From Saccharina japonica (Eukaryota; Sar; Phaeophyceae; Laminariales; Laminariaceae), in the NCBI GenBank assembly GCA_008828725.1, contig MEHQ01001435.1, positions 8,851 through 72,850 of the forward strand: 64,000 nucleotides of DNA. Reading direction: 5' to 3'. Shown in pieces: positions 22,156 to 33,567 of the stretch. Position numbers and translations under genes: made by a program. The first letter of the stretch is position 1. Every line of letters starts with the position of its first letter. The notes under the pieces were generated by a model. That model saw only the letters and a list, made by a program, of their open reading frames with translations. It ran no database searches and was not told where the DNA came from.

Positions 22156-23935
22156 GCGCGCCCGCGCCGCGGCGACCGCGAGCGAGGCACTTCTGGACCG
22201 GCGCCGCCGGGCGTTCTCCCAAGCAGTCTTTGACAAGGACGCGGCGGTGGGGGAGGCGGAGCTTGGGCTCGCCCACGGCGAAAGGGCCTTCCAGGAAGCC
22301 GAGGAAACTTTCGGGACATCCCAAGACGCGTAGTTGCGCGCCCAGAGAGACCTGGACGACTCACGTGCAGCCAGGGAGGTGGCGAAGCGCGACCTCGTGC
22401 TGGAAGATGACACCTTGCTCCCGACGAAGCTGCCGCCGCCCGCTTTCGACCCGGCTCATCGCGCCTGCCGCGTGTTGGAAGTCACGCCCATGGCCGCCAG
22501 GGCGGCGGACCCCGGCGCTCCCCCCCCCTCCTCGGCGTCCTTCCCCCCCCTCCTGGCCGTCGCTCCCCCGCCGCTCCCATCCATGACGCCCCCGCCACCC
22601 CCAGCCGTCGCCCTTTCGCCGACCCCTGCCGCTGCACCTGCCGCCACACCTGCCGCGCCTTCTGCTCCTCCCGCACTTCCGGCGGGTCCCGCGCTGTTTG
22701 ACGGGGGCCGCCTGGGTGCTTTCCTCGCGTTGAGGGTGGCCCACCCGGAAGTTCCTGACCAAGTCCTCCTGGACTTCCAGGCCGCGGAGCGACAGCCTGT
22801 CCCTGCTCCGCGCGGCGACGGCGGGGCAGAGTCCGTCCCTGCCGGCGGACAGGCCCCTGTCTTGGCGGCAGCCAGCCATGAGAGTCACCGCGCCTGTCAG
22901 CCCGGGAGGTGGGACGGCGAAGGCTCCGGCACCTGTGGAGGAGGCTGGGGCGACAGCCCCTATCGAGGACGCAGGTGCGGCGCGGTTGGTGAAGATAGTG
23001 GAGAGTTGGAAGACGAGTCCTTAGTCCCGGACGCCGGCCCGGCACGCCGGACCGTCGCTCACCCCGCCCGCTTACATACCCCGCTGCATGCCGACCGTGT
23101 TCTCCCTTTTCATCCCCCGGCGTTTGACCCACCCCCCATCCAAAATGACGGCAGTGGTGGAACCAGCGCCAAACGTAGGCAGGCTATCCGGCGCGCGTTC
23201 GCGAGATTGAACACCGACGTACTCATAGCCGTCCCACCCCTCCCTCTAGCCGCTGACCACCACGTTTCCGACTTGGTACACCTTACGTCCGCGATGCGTA
23301 ACGCCGTCGAGAGCGCGAGAGTGGCATGTGACGACACTCACCCGATAGATTGGACACGCGGTTGGGAAAAAGTGTTGGAACGTCACGTACTGAAGTCGGT
23401 ACGCCTTTCTGCCCCGCAGGCGGCGGCGGTGAAGACCCTGGTCGCGGACGCGTTTGCGCAGGGAGGCAAACTCTTGGATGAGGGGAGGAGCAGCCAAGAC
23501 GCGTTTGATCATATCCTTCGGGTGTTGTGCCGGGGTTTAAGCAAGGCGTCCCCGGCCGCCGTCATGCAGACTTTACAGAACCTTGTGGTTCCGCAGGGAA
23601 CGATGTTTTCGGTGGACCTGGCCAAGTTGCGGTTGCTGGTCTCTAACGTACAATGTGTCGGACAGGTAGCGCCTAAGGACGATACCATGCAGCGCGCCAT
23701 TAAGACGAGTATAGATGACCAGTTTGTGTCCTTGGGTGTGCAGATCTTTGCTGGTCGGAACATGCGACTGGTACCGTTTGGTAGCGTAGACGACCTGTTG
23801 GGTGCCCTAGACGACCTCTCTCTGAACCAGTCGGTTGCGTGCGCGTCGTCCAGGCTGAACGGGGGGGGGGCGTCGATAATGACGCGTAGTCGAACCTACG
23901 GTAAAGCATTTCACAGCCAGAAATTCGGGGGGTGA
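22124..23935 (+). pseudogene. gag: Gag-like ORF, C-terminal capsid region
   Basis: Frame 2 runs through one TAG at 22,331. The first 90 residues are charged and predicted coiled coil (NERARAAATASEALLDRRRR, then AQRDLDDSRAAREVAKRD). A Pro/Ala linker follows. The last 250 residues (AVKTLVADAFAQGGKLLDEG, TLQNLVVPQGTMF, LAKLRLLVSNVQ) are helical and capsid-like. The frame ends just before the knuckle segment at 23,962. It would assemble virus-like particles in an intact element. Confidence 0.6.
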
Positions 23936-23961
23936 TGGTGGTTTAGAGTTATGCGGACGGG

Positions 23962-25093
23962 TTGGCAGCAGAAGAGTACGAATTCCAGAGAGTCTACGCG
24001 GTCATGCAGACCCGCGGCGGTTCCGGTAAATACAACTCAGAACCACCATTTTATATCCGATACGGCAGCAGGGAGGCCAAAGGCGCCGCGAGGCGCGCCT
24101 TCGGTCCCAGGTGTCTCAACTGCGCCGAAGACTATAATTTTGCTCTTGAATGCCCCGCCGAATAGATGAACAGTTCTGGAATCATTAACCCCGCCATCGG
24201 CGATGGCACACCGGCCGAGTCTTCGGCACTCTGGCGCCGATGGCAACAACGGTTGTGCCAGTGGCACGCCAACCGCAGAAACGTTAGGGGACGCAGAGGC
24301 AACGGAAGGCGCGCCGGTAAGTGGGCCGACTTGCCGGCAGCACCACGACCTCCGCTGTCCTGCCTTTCGGGTGTCCCTCGTGTCCCGGTTGCTGTTTGCT
24401 CTGCAGCAGGGTTACTCGGACGGAGCACGCGTGAGAAGGGACGGGAGGCCGTCCCGGCATCACAAGATGCCAGAAAGAGTTCACCAGGATCTGCGGAGCA
24501 CGACGCGGGCCCCAGTCAAGAGGCAGGATACGATCTGCCTACGAACGGTAAGAGTGTGGGGGTGGTTGGTTGTCGCCCCTCTGTGTTGTGCGGAGGCAAT
24601 TACCCCGCCAATCGATCGAGCGTTTTTACGGTTGTACCACCGCTTTGCACAAGCACCGTTACTGATAAACGTAGAGTAGCGGACGAGCTTGGCTGTCTGA
24701 GCCGCGAACTGACTCGGTGTAAGCTGCTGAGAAATTCGCGAGCCCGAAGCAACGACATAGCGTTGGGTGCGTTGGTCGAGGCTCATACCAAATCTGAGTC
24801 ACTGACCGCGGCCAACAGGGCAAAGGGCACGCCCGCTTTAACTGACCGCTTGAAGAGAGAGTCGCCCCCCACCGTTAGTAGTAGAGCCCGGGGGGGCAGA
24901 GACAGGGGAACGGGACGTTGCCCACCTAGCAGCACCCGTGAGTTGTCCCCGCCGGCAGTGGTAGTACACACACTAACCGGTAGTAATAGTAACAGCACGA
25001 AAGGCAACCGCCGTACGCGCGTGCCGACGCGCAAACACGTAGATAGACTGCCGACCATTTTGGAGCGAAAACCCGGATCCATACCAGAAAAAT
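23962..25093 (+). pseudogene. Gag end with zinc-knuckle relic and linker
   Basis: The frame gives CLNCAEDYNFALEC, matching the spacing of a CX2CX4HX4C zinc knuckle but with Asn in place of His, then a TAG at 24,163. The same frame continues open to 25,596 with basic, low-complexity residues and no domain; it overlaps the protease frame. The His-to-Asn change would be expected to weaken zinc binding and so genomic RNA packaging. Confidence 0.5.
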
Positions 25094-25954
25094 GTGTGGA
25101 CGTATCCAACACGACCTCGGACACACAGAGCAGCCGACATAAGAAGGATAGGAATAGTCGTAGTTGTAGCAATGGTCGTGAGGAGAGGGGCGAATTTCCG
25201 CGTTCACCGGGCGCGCCCGATTGCATACACGCACTGGACCCCACCAACCCCACTGACACCACCGCATCCCCCCGCCCTATTTCCCCCACGCCTGAAACGC
25301 CTCGCGAAGGGAGAACGAGCCGACTACCTGCCGGAGTTCACTCGGGCTGTAGGAAGAGACGTGACGCTCGATCGGAGACATCACACGATCCGAACGCGAG
25401 TCTTTGGAGGAGCCAGGGCCACCCGGACCCACGCCTGCACGGTACTTCTGGATACCGGCAGCCCGGCCACCTTCATCCAAAGAACGGTATGGGAGAGTAT
25501 GATGGCGTGCGGGGCAGCATCACGGGATGTGTTGACGGTCACACCAGAAAAGAAAGGGGGGGGCTTTCACGGTGTACCGCTGATAACGACCAGTAGAGTA
25601 CGATTGAACGTGCAGATAGGTGGGGATTGTGGAGTAGCTCCAGGTAACGACCGACCGCCGACAGTATTTTTAGCCGTCTACGCAAACGTCGTACCAGACG
25701 AGGCAATGACCCCCGCAATAATACTGGGACGGGACGGTTGGGCAGAATTCCCGGTTCGCAAATACGTCGATATCAATTCTTCCGAAACGGTGGTCACTTT
25801 CACCGTACCTGAAGGTAGTGCCGCCACGAGTGCCGAGCGATACTCGACCTGGGTGAATAGGGCGATTGTTGTGTTCAGCCGAGCCACGGAGGGGCCGTCG
25901 TCGCTAGGTTTTCCGGAAAACGATGTCACATCCCGGACGCGATATCGTGGGTAG
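25094..25954 (+). pseudogene. Retroviral-type aspartic protease domain
   Basis: The active-site strand reads CTVLLDTGSPATFIQ (about 25,437-25,480), and the flap-distal conserved strand reads AIILGRDGWAEFPVRKY (about 25,714-25,765), both typical of Ty3/Gypsy proteases. The upstream 100 residues are a linker. The next domain is in another frame, so a frameshift separates protease and RT in this copy. Confidence 0.8.
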
Positions 25955-26043
25955 CAGTCACTGTCACAAACACAGATGGCACAGCAGCGACAGAAGGTAG
26001 TTATTATATACGATATAATGAAGGGTGGTCACCCAGTGAAGCC

Positions 26044-27391
26044 GTGGTAGACGCTGGGGTGTCCGAGATCCCCCTCGGACGCCCAAACCAGGAGGCCTTT
26101 TTAATGCAACCTGATATGAAACTGGGCGTAGAAGGCGCATCTCTCGTAAAAAGCGACCTGACGAAAGCACACATAGCCCCGACCTTCAACGACGTAATTT
26201 TTCCGGTATCTGCTACAGAAATCGATCCACCCCGCGAGCCCCCGGAAGACGTGTTGACAAGTTTGGACGATAATCAACTGTTGGCTTTCAGAAAATTATG
26301 GAAGCGCATACCTCCGCACATGCATGAGATACATTTCGATTTTGAGAAAGCCTTGTGGACGGCAGCAGACATTGACGCCCTCGGGGACTTGCTGTGTAAG
26401 TATGAACACGTTTTTCGCATCACAGTACTGACCTACGACACTTCACGGTCGACCCCTTCCGTATTCTTTTCATAAGCGATGCACGCCCAGTATAACAACG
26501 ACCGTACCGCCACTCACCCGTGTTGGCGGCCAAAGTACAGACGGAAATTGACAAACTTGTGCTAGCTGGGATACTGCGCCAATCCTAATCCAATTGGTCG
26601 ACCCCGTTAGTGGTGATCGCGAAGTCAGATGGCCGTATACGGATAACATGTAACTACAAACGAGTCAACGAGCAGTCGATTATACCAGTATTGCCGCTGC
26701 CTACAATCGATGATTTACTCGCAGACCTTGGGGAGGGCACGTGTTCAGTACGATAGATCTAGTGAGTGGATTTTTCCAGGGTTCAATTCACGAAGATTCT
26801 ATTCCGCTGACGGTCGTATGCACAAAATCTGGAAATTGGGAGTGGACTATGATGCCCATTTGACTAGCATCGAGCCCCGGATTGTTCAAGTCGATTATGT
26901 TACGAGTATACGAGGGTCTCGAACGAGTGCGGCTCTTTATCGACGACATAGTTTGCTTTTCAGAAAACGGCTGCGAACACGTCAGTGGTCTACATAAAGG
27001 TTTTGACCGGCTCACCACGTTTAATTTGAAACTGGACCCGAAGAAAGCAAACTTGGGGGTAAACGTAGTGAAGTTTTTGGGCCACCGCGTCACGGCTGAA
27101 GGGATAGCACCTGATCCAGGCAAGGTTGAAGCACTCCTAAAGCTACCCATGCCGACGAATGTGAGTCAGTTGCGCTCACTCTTGAGTGGGCTGAGTTTCT
27201 ACCGTAAATGCTTGCCGAAAATGGCGGCAGTAACCAAGACGTTGAACAGGCTGCTCAAACAGGGCGTGATATTGTTGTGGACGATCGAGCACACTCGAAT
27301 CGTACAGGCACTGTTGGAACAACTGTCAAATCCCGACATGCTGGCTTGCCCGGACTTTGCCGGTGCCCTTAAAGGTGACCGAAATATTTAG
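26044..27391 (+). pseudogene. pol: Reverse transcriptase domain, frameshifted
   Basis: The N-terminal connection (26,044-26,475) ends in ...HVFRITVLTYDT. The palm then follows in other frames: KVQTEIDKLVLAGILRQS then a TAA, SNWSTPLVVIAKSDG, YKRVNEQSIIPVLPLP, and after a one-base loss near 26,747 STIDLVSGF. The MP.GL turn has TGA at the Gly codon. The catalytic FIDD (YXDD equivalent) is at about 26,935-26,946, then FLGHRVTAEGI. At least two stops and two frame changes make it inactive. Confidence 0.85.
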
Positions 27392-28381
27392 CTGATAACG
27401 GACGCCTCAGTTAACGGCCTGGGAGTCGTGGTGGAACAAGAGCAGAAAGACGGTAAGACACGCCCGATTTGTTTCTTGAGTCGGTACACGCTGCCGAACG
27501 AGCAAAATTGGAGTGCCACGGAAGTGGAATGTGCAGCGATCGTTTGGGCCGTGAAGAAAACTCGCCAACTCTTTTACGGTATACCTTTCATCGTCTTCAG
27601 TGATCACCAACCATTGAAAAACTTAGAGAGTTCAGGAACGAAAGTGAACCGAGTTCAGCAATTGTTTTGTTTTCTGAGCGCGTACAACTACAAACTGGTT
27701 TATAGACCGGGGCGGCTGAGCGGCAACGCCGACCTCAGGCCCCGCCTACCGCTGCCGGCAACATCAGAGGCCGCCAACGCTGACCTACGCCTGACCGACC
27801 CCACGGACATTGACGTTTACTTTATAGGAGCCAGCGGTGTGCAACCACGATTGGCTCCACGGGCGGGTTCCATCTTGAGTGGGCTCGAACCCCCCAAGGA
27901 AATATTTGTGGTGGAGGAGAGAGACCACAGGCCGGCACCACGCACGACGGACGAGCAGGCTCAGCTGCTATGGCAGGTGATGCAATGTGACCGCGAGCGT
28001 GACCAAAAACAGGTAACCACAGCGGCACCAGTTTATACGACACGAGATGAAAACCCTTTATGCCCCCCGGACGAGAGTACAGTACGCAGCGGCCAGTTAG
28101 TACCAGGTTTAATGTTACACGCATGTCCGATGACCGTCGAAGGTAGAGGATTTTTGCACTCAAGGTCGAGACGAGACGTAGGCGTAATAAACCCTGTAGG
28201 AGAAGGCAGCGGCGCGGGTGCGGCAACGGAGGCAGTTCAGGGTGATCAGGCAGATAGACAACCTGAAAGCCACGTAGACGAGTTCGATAGCGAAGCCGCG
28301 TGTGAATTCGGTGAAAGATTATTCCAGAAAACTGCGAAAGATTGGGCGAAACCCAACTTAAAGATGAGACGGCTCACGTAG
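27392..28381 (+). pseudogene. pol: RNase H domain and linker
   Basis: It follows a TAG at 27,389 in the same frame as the RT end. LITDASVNGLGVVVEQ (first Asp), SATEVECAAIVWAVKK (Glu), and IVFSDHQPL (Asp) are the RNase H residues expected, and YRPGRLSGNADLRPRLP closes the domain as in Ty3/Gypsy polymerases. The remaining 200 residues are a linker with no recognised domain. Confidence 0.85.
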
Positions 28382-28515
28382 TGATGAGTTGCATGGCAAA
28401 CGATACTGCCAGTAAGGACTTCACCAGGAAGGGTTTAGGTCCAGGAGAGGACGCACACGACGTTAAACGATTGGTGTCCCAAGGGGAAATAATGTAACTG
28501 CCTAACTCAGACAAA

Positions 28516-29392
28516 TTGCTTGTGCGACGCCCATCGCGTTCCCCTGCTGACCGCCCGAACAGAAACCCCGGCCAGTATGAGCGGCTGCTTGGAGACAAGC
28601 CAGTGAGGACCTATGTGCCGCTGCTTCTGCGACCCTGGGTGATGGATTGTACCCACAAGGAGGCAGTTCATTTAGGTGAGAAGGTGAGCCTGGGGTTGTT
28701 ACGGAGGTTTTATGGGTGGATCGGTATGGCAGAAAGCGTTAAGTGGTGGATTAGGCGCTGTTATACTTGCCAGGCCCGCAACAGCACCAGACAAACCGTT
28801 CGAGGGCCGTTGATATCCATACCACTACCTAGCCGACCAGGGCAGATGGTGGCGTTTGACCGTTTAGGCCCCTTGCCGTCAACGGCCAGAGGAAACGAGT
28901 ACGTATTTTTGGTGGTAGAATTGTTCAGCCGCCACGCGGAAGCATATGCAATGACGAGGGGTAAAAATAACACGGAAGGCTGTGCAGGACGCTTGGTCAA
29001 TGACTACATTCCGAGATGGGGGTGCCCGCACACCTTTTTGTCGGACCGAGGCGCAGAACTTGTTTCGAAAGTATGCGGATGGGTTTTTAAGATGTTGGGT
29101 TCTATAAAAAAGTATACGAGCTCGTACCACCCCCAGAAGAACGGGATGGTCGAGAGATTGAACCACACCCTGTGCCAAATGTTATCGTATCTCATCGCGG
29201 ACGACCAGAAAAACTAGGACCAGATGTTACTACACGCCATAACCGCACACAATAGCACCGTAAGCAAGGGCACAGGGTTGGCACCCAATGAGGTCCACAT
29301 AGGCCGGTACCCAAGGCTGCCAATGACTATTTCAGAAGGGAGTGGGGCGAAGGGCCACCAGAGTGCGAAACGGTATCAGCTCGATTATCTAT
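28516..29392 (+). pseudogene. pol: Integrase with HHCC and DDE core
   Basis: HKEAVH and CYTC supply the HHCC zinc-binding residues (28,650-28,775). The core has VAFDRLGPLP (Asp), FLSDRGAEL (Asp) and HPQKNGMVERLNHTL (Glu), the DDE triad. A TAG at 29,215 interrupts the frame, which then continues (MLLHAITAHNSTVSKGTG, APNEVHIGRYPRLP) to about 29,392. In an intact element it inserts the cDNA into chromosomes. Confidence 0.85.
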
Positions 29393-29497
29393 AACTGATG
29401 CGAGACCGACATATACGCGCATACAATTTAGTACGGGAAGTGAACAGATTGATAAATTCAAAAACACCAAGCCACGAACGAGAATATCGACGCCATC

Positions 29498-30217
29498 GTG
29501 AACAATCGACCGAAGTTTAAGGCGGGAGACTGGGCGTGGGTATATGATGATCACAGCACTATTACCGGCGGAGGAAAGCACGTACACAAGCCCACAGAAG
29601 GTTGCTCCAACCAGAAATCGTTTGCAATAATCAGCAAACTAGCCAACTGTTGGACTGGTCCGTACAAGGTGTTGCTCGTAGGCCCCGGAAAAATGGACGA
29701 CGGACGAGAAGTAGGGAAACAACTAATATTGTTGGAAAATCGCCAGGATGAGCCCGGACGAGGGACAAAAGCTCGAGTATCGATACACCGATACAATATT
29801 TTTTTTAACCCCCACGAAGGAGCGACCTCACCGAGATTTGTACCATGGGCCACGAGTAGCTATGTGCTCAATAAATACTCGGAAATTTCACCACCATTGC
29901 ACCTGACCACAGACGACGTGATTGTTGAGCTTGACACCCACTGAGTCACCCCTCGAACAATAGCAAAACATCGGTTAACGAGGGGGTTAGGTGGGAAAGT
30001 CGCAGAGCAGTACCTTACGTACTGGGACGGGATAGAACGACCCACATGGGAACATGGAGAGGAGTTAAAACAATATTGGAACCGCGTAGTAGAATATTGG
30101 GATGGAGAACCAGTCCAAATTGGAGGGGAGAATGCGAAATATCGAAAACACAGAGTCCAAGTAGCTAAGAGAGCTAACCCCCGGGAAAACGGCGAGAGAC
30201 ATGTGCTGCCGCGATAA
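29498..30217 (+). pseudogene. GPY/F module and chromodomain at the pol C-terminus
   Basis: FKAGDWAWVYDD and CWTGPYKVLLVGPG form a GPY/F-type module. After a TGA at 29,942 the same frame gives EQYLTYWDGIERPTWEHGEEL, which matches the chromodomain pattern YLVKWKG...TWEP.ENL. Chromodomains direct Ty3/Gypsy integration to marked chromatin. The frame ends at TAA, 30,215-30,217. Confidence 0.7.
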
Positions 30218-30427
30218 TTTGTGTGCTGTGACACCCAAGAGAGGCCGGGGCTGTATACATCTGACATCGTTGGCTCGTATATCTATTTCAATACGATCCA
30301 AACAGGTTGGCAGCTGTCACGAGTGGTGGAGGTTGTGGAGGATGCCGAAAGCAAGGGCTTTCCACACACGATCAAGATGTTGGATCTGGGAAGGAATACA
30401 ACGTTCATCTGTCCAAGGATAAATTAA
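30218..30427 (+). CDS. Extra C-terminal domain or small ORF after the chromodomain
   Basis: About 69 codons in a new frame: CCDTQERPGLYTSDIVGSYI, GWQLSRVVEVVEDAESKGFP, IKMLDLGRNTTF. The VG...GW..G.V...F.IKM.D.G pattern resembles SH3/Tudor-like beta-barrels that bind peptides, but this is a weak resemblance. It could be a further pol domain separated by an indel. Codon use looks coding and no strong alternative frame exists. Confidence 0.4.
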   Translation, partial: FVCCDTQERPGLYTSDIVGSYIYFNTIQTGWQLSRVVEVVEDAESKGFPHTIKMLDLGRNTTFICPRIN

Positions 30428-30531
30428 CCACCGTCAGCGAGGAGTAAGGAACGCGGTGCTGGCACGTACACCAGAAGACGAGGAGCACCAAGAACTACAC
30501 ACCATCGCTGGGTTGATTTAGAACATGGGCC

Positions 30532-30733
30532 GTGGGAGGTACACTCGACAGGAAGGCCAACAGAGTGGACCGGGTGTTGGCACTCATCAGTGCTAGGATA
30601 TTGGGAGGCACACTCGACAGTGAAAGCTGACAGAGTGGACCGGGTGTTGACACTTATCAGTGCTAGGATAGTGGGAGGTACACTCGACAGTGAAAGCCGA
30701 GAGAGTGTACCGGGTGTTGACACTTACCAGTAA
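30532..30733 (+). repeat. 70-bp tandem repeat, three copies
   Basis: Units start at 30,532, 30,601 and 30,671 with GKGGGAGGYACACTCGACAG and share AGAGTGKACCGGGTGTTGRC. The period (69-70) is not a multiple of three, so it is not a coding repeat. It lies in the 3' untranslated part of the Gypsy element. Confidence 0.9.
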
Positions 30734-30892
30734 GATAGCGGGGGGACGGGTAGCGACTCGCGAAGAAGAGCCAACGGGACATAGGGTTAACGAGAAGAAC
30801 ATGCAGACATTGTAAAGCAGAGGACTGGGCCAGGATTAAGTTAGCTTGAAGCGAGGATGTTTTTTTTTCCCGTGTTATTCCGGTACTTCAAA

Positions 30893-30908
30893 TAGCAGAG
30901 GGAGAAGA
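30893..30908 (+). other. Candidate polypurine tract of the Gypsy element
   Basis: AGCAGAGGGAGAAGA, nearly all purine, is followed by a T-run and A/T-rich DNA. Position (about 680 bp after the last pol stop) fits a plus-strand primer site, but the 3' LTR start cannot be confirmed without a 5' copy. Confidence 0.3.
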
Positions 30909-30934
30909 TTTTTTATATATTATTCTGTCCAGTT

Positions 30935-32480
30935 ATGTTGAGTTTTACGAATATTTTTTTTCTTGGGGTTTCCACCCATTTAATTTTACATTTTTTTCTC
31001 TAGTCTAAACAGACATAAACACCTGTTCAGCAATCTCAGTACGGATTGTTGCTCCACCGCACGCCCTTTATATGGCGACGGTGGCCCGGGCTGGGCTATT
31101 GTTGTGGTATTGAGTTTCCATATCATTTCGAGGCGTTATAGTGACAGAGAGCAGGGGACGAAGACAGTTGAGTCGTACGTCAGACCAGAGGAACGACCAA
31201 ACAGCTCGCCCAACGCTCATCATGGGGTAAGAGGAGAGCAGTAGAACAGGTTACACTAGTACTAGTGGGGTGGGAGAAGTCGGAGCAGTAAGAGAGCGCA
31301 TGATTGGACAGAGACCAATTAGTTTAGGACTGGTTGGGAGAAAATATTTGAGAACTTACGAGCGTTGAAGCAAGACTGTTGAGAGAGGGTAGCTGCTGTC
31401 TGCTGATAGGCTACAGCCAAGCGAGTGGCGGATAGCGGGAGGTAGGGAGATATAATGCAGCCGCCTGAGCGACTCTCGCAGGACTACTGGCTTAGCTGTC
31501 GTACTTCGGCACCATTGCTGGACGTATGTAAGCGCTGGTGGGAGTGCCCCGCACACCCCCCATCTTCTCAGTCCAGGCTTCCACCTGCCTTTTCCTGCAA
31601 CTGGATAATATTTTTATTATTTCGTACCAGAAATAGAGTTAAATAATTATTTTCGGAGTTCGGGCACAGGATATGGATACGTTTTTTATTATGTATCCAA
31701 GGGTTGGGTCGGCTGGAAATTTGGAGAAATTAGATTCGATTTAGGCCAGAAAAGAAGATCCGGATTTTTGTGACAAACCAAAATACTCGAAATCAGACAT
31801 CAAAACCGATTTTGTCTCAAACCGATCTAAAAAAAATCAGACATCAAAACAAAATACTCGAAAACGAATCTGCTTTGTCAAAAACGAGCGGCGTGCCAGC
31901 GACAGAGAGACGAAACAGCAGTGTGCGCTCCGCTATCGCCTGATTGATGTTGGCAAGCAAGGGCGTCGTACGCGCAATCTGCACAGTAGTAGGCGCAGCA
32001 GCCAGCACCAGCACCAGCAGCACCAGCACCAGCACCAGCACCAACAGCGCCAGCAAACAACAAGAGCAGCAGCAGCAGCAGTATATTATAAGCAGCAACA
32101 ACACTGACGCGAGGGGCTTTCTCCACGTCCAGAATCCAACTTGGATGCTTGGCAAATACTACTGTAGACCGCGGCGACCTCGAACCGCCGTCCGTGCTGC
32201 TGCTACCGCTGCTGCTGCTGCTGTGCTGATGCTGCTGCTGCTGCTGCTCCTTCCGCTGCCGCTAGCTGCAGCAGCCGCTACCGCCGGCTGCTGTTGATAC
32301 TTGTGAGGTGTATGTGCGGGAAAGCGTGCCAAGAAACCGTGAAGAAGTAAGTGGAGAGCTGCAGTTGTGGCAGAGTGAGGGGTTGGTACGAGTGGGGGGT
32401 GATGCAGTGCGATTTCTCTCTTTATTTCTGGCACGCGGGACTGTCCGGTTTGTACACGCTCCAAGATTGCAGCATGCTAT
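30935..32480. other. No supported gene; CTG/CAG-rich low-complexity DNA
   Basis: It may include the 3' LTR of the Gypsy element. 31,980-32,090 is CAG-rich and 32,190-32,300 is CTG-rich; these give long Ser/Ala/Leu open frames on both strands that are compositional artefacts. Confidence 0.4.
31611..31675 (+). repeat. 65-bp dispersed repeat, copy 1
   Basis: TTATTTCGTACCAGAAATAG...GAGTTCGGGCACA matches 33,504-33,567 with about four differences. Confidence 0.8.
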
Positions 32481-32484
32481 ATCC

Positions 32485-32567
32485 TACCACCCTGTCCCGA
32501 CATATAAGCGCTGTTTTTATTGAATATTTATGTATGAAAGTTGCTCATATTTCGTGACAGAGTTGTA
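32485..32567. mobile_element. Stowaway-like MITE, copy 1 (83 bp)
   Basis: Ends are TACCACCCTGTCCCGACATA and, inverted, TACAACTCTGTCACGAAATA. The shared CTGTCCCGAMATATAAGC core is close to the ends of plant Stowaway (Tc1/mariner) MITEs, which also use TA targets. The centre is A/T-rich. Confidence 0.75.
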
Positions 32568-32654
32568 TATGATATCCTAGGGGATTTTTCATGGTGTACC
32601 TACCCACATTATAATGTGCTTCTCCTGTTCTCCTGGGGAAATCAACAAAAAATC

Positions 32655-32739
32655 TACCACCACTCTGTCCCGACATATAAGCGCTTTTTTATTGAGTATT
32701 TATTTATTAACGTTGCTTATATTTAGGGACATAGTGGTA
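32655..32739. mobile_element. Stowaway-like MITE, copy 2 (85 bp)
   Basis: TACCACCACTCTGTCCCGAC at the left pairs with TTAGGGACATAGTGGTA at the right. Confidence 0.75.
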
Positions 32740-32977
32740 AATCATTCCCTGGTATATTTTATGTTGTCGTGCCCATTAATAATAGTGGTATACAACAACG
32801 AAATATAGGAGTTCTCCCGGCTGTTTACATGTGCCAGAGTACACGTTCTATTTATTTGCGGAAAGATCGTCGTTTTTGTTATTATTATTTCGTCTGTGTT
32901 TTAAGGGGCAACAAGTATCTTTCCTGCTTATGTTTTTCTCCTATTATCTTGGGCAAATCAACAACAATCAATCATGC

Positions 32978-33094
32978 TACCACCCTGTCCCGACATATAA
33001 GCGATGTTTTTATTGAATATTTATGTATGAACGTTTCTTATATTTAGGGACATAGTGGTAATAAAAGTTGCTCATATTTCGGGACAGAGTGGTA
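32978..33094. mobile_element. Stowaway-like MITE, copy 3 with duplicated right end
   Basis: A full copy spans 32,978-33,060 and ends GGGACATAGTGGTA. It is followed at 33,061-33,094 by another right end (GTTGCTCATATTTCGGGACA then GAGTGGTA), suggesting insertion next to, or recombination with, a second copy. Confidence 0.75.
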
Positions 33095-33503
33095 TGACCA
33101 CATAATGTGGCTTTCAGAGTAGTGCAGGTAGTCCGTACTATACAGCAAGCAGTAGTAGTTGTAGCGAAGCTTCTGTAGGGGACTAGTCCACGTACTATGT
33201 ATATGTGCCAAACAAGTTTTCGCCGGCACTACGTATACGGCGCAGTCTGCAGCGGTCCTCATCCGGTGTTGTGTGTGGCACCTCCATCATACTACGATAC
33301 GAGTTATTATGTCGTAAACGCGAGTCACTTATTTCGTAAACCCGCGTGTGTGTATGTCCCGGGCGGCATAATACCTCTTCCAAACTGTTTGTGTTTGAGT
33401 ATATGTGCTTCTACGCGTCAAACGTGTTCATGTTTAATTATTTATTTTCAGGTGCGGGGGTGCAATCTGGGCAAAACAATAAAATAATTAGATCGCAATT
33501 CCA

Positions 33504-33567
33504 ATTTTATTATTTCGTACCAGAAATAGAGTTAATTAATTATTTTCAGAGTTCGGGCACACGATAT
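33504..33567 (+). repeat. 65-bp dispersed repeat, copy 2
   Basis: Partner of 31,611-31,675. Confidence 0.8.

Larger units (their letters stand above)
20700..30930 (+). mobile_element. Decayed Ty3/Gypsy retrotransposon with chromodomain
   Basis: Domain order is gag, zinc knuckle, aspartic protease, RT, RNase H, integrase, GPY/F module and chromodomain, which is Ty3/Gypsy (chromovirus-like). Reading requires several frame changes and passes in-frame stops (at least at 22,331, 24,163, 26,585, 27,389, 29,215 and 29,942), so this copy cannot make the full polyprotein. I could not identify matching LTRs: the sequence upstream of gag does not resemble the sequence after 30,910. A purine-rich tract at 30,893-30,908 may be the polypurine tract. 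Borders given are therefore approximate. Confidence 0.85.

Noticed and set aside
26585-29944. Possible stop-codon reassignment (TAG, TGA, TAA within pol and transposase)
   Set aside because: All three stops occur, at positions where conserved residues differ, together with frameshifts; decay explains them. The host gene at 38.4-44.9 kb has no internal stops.
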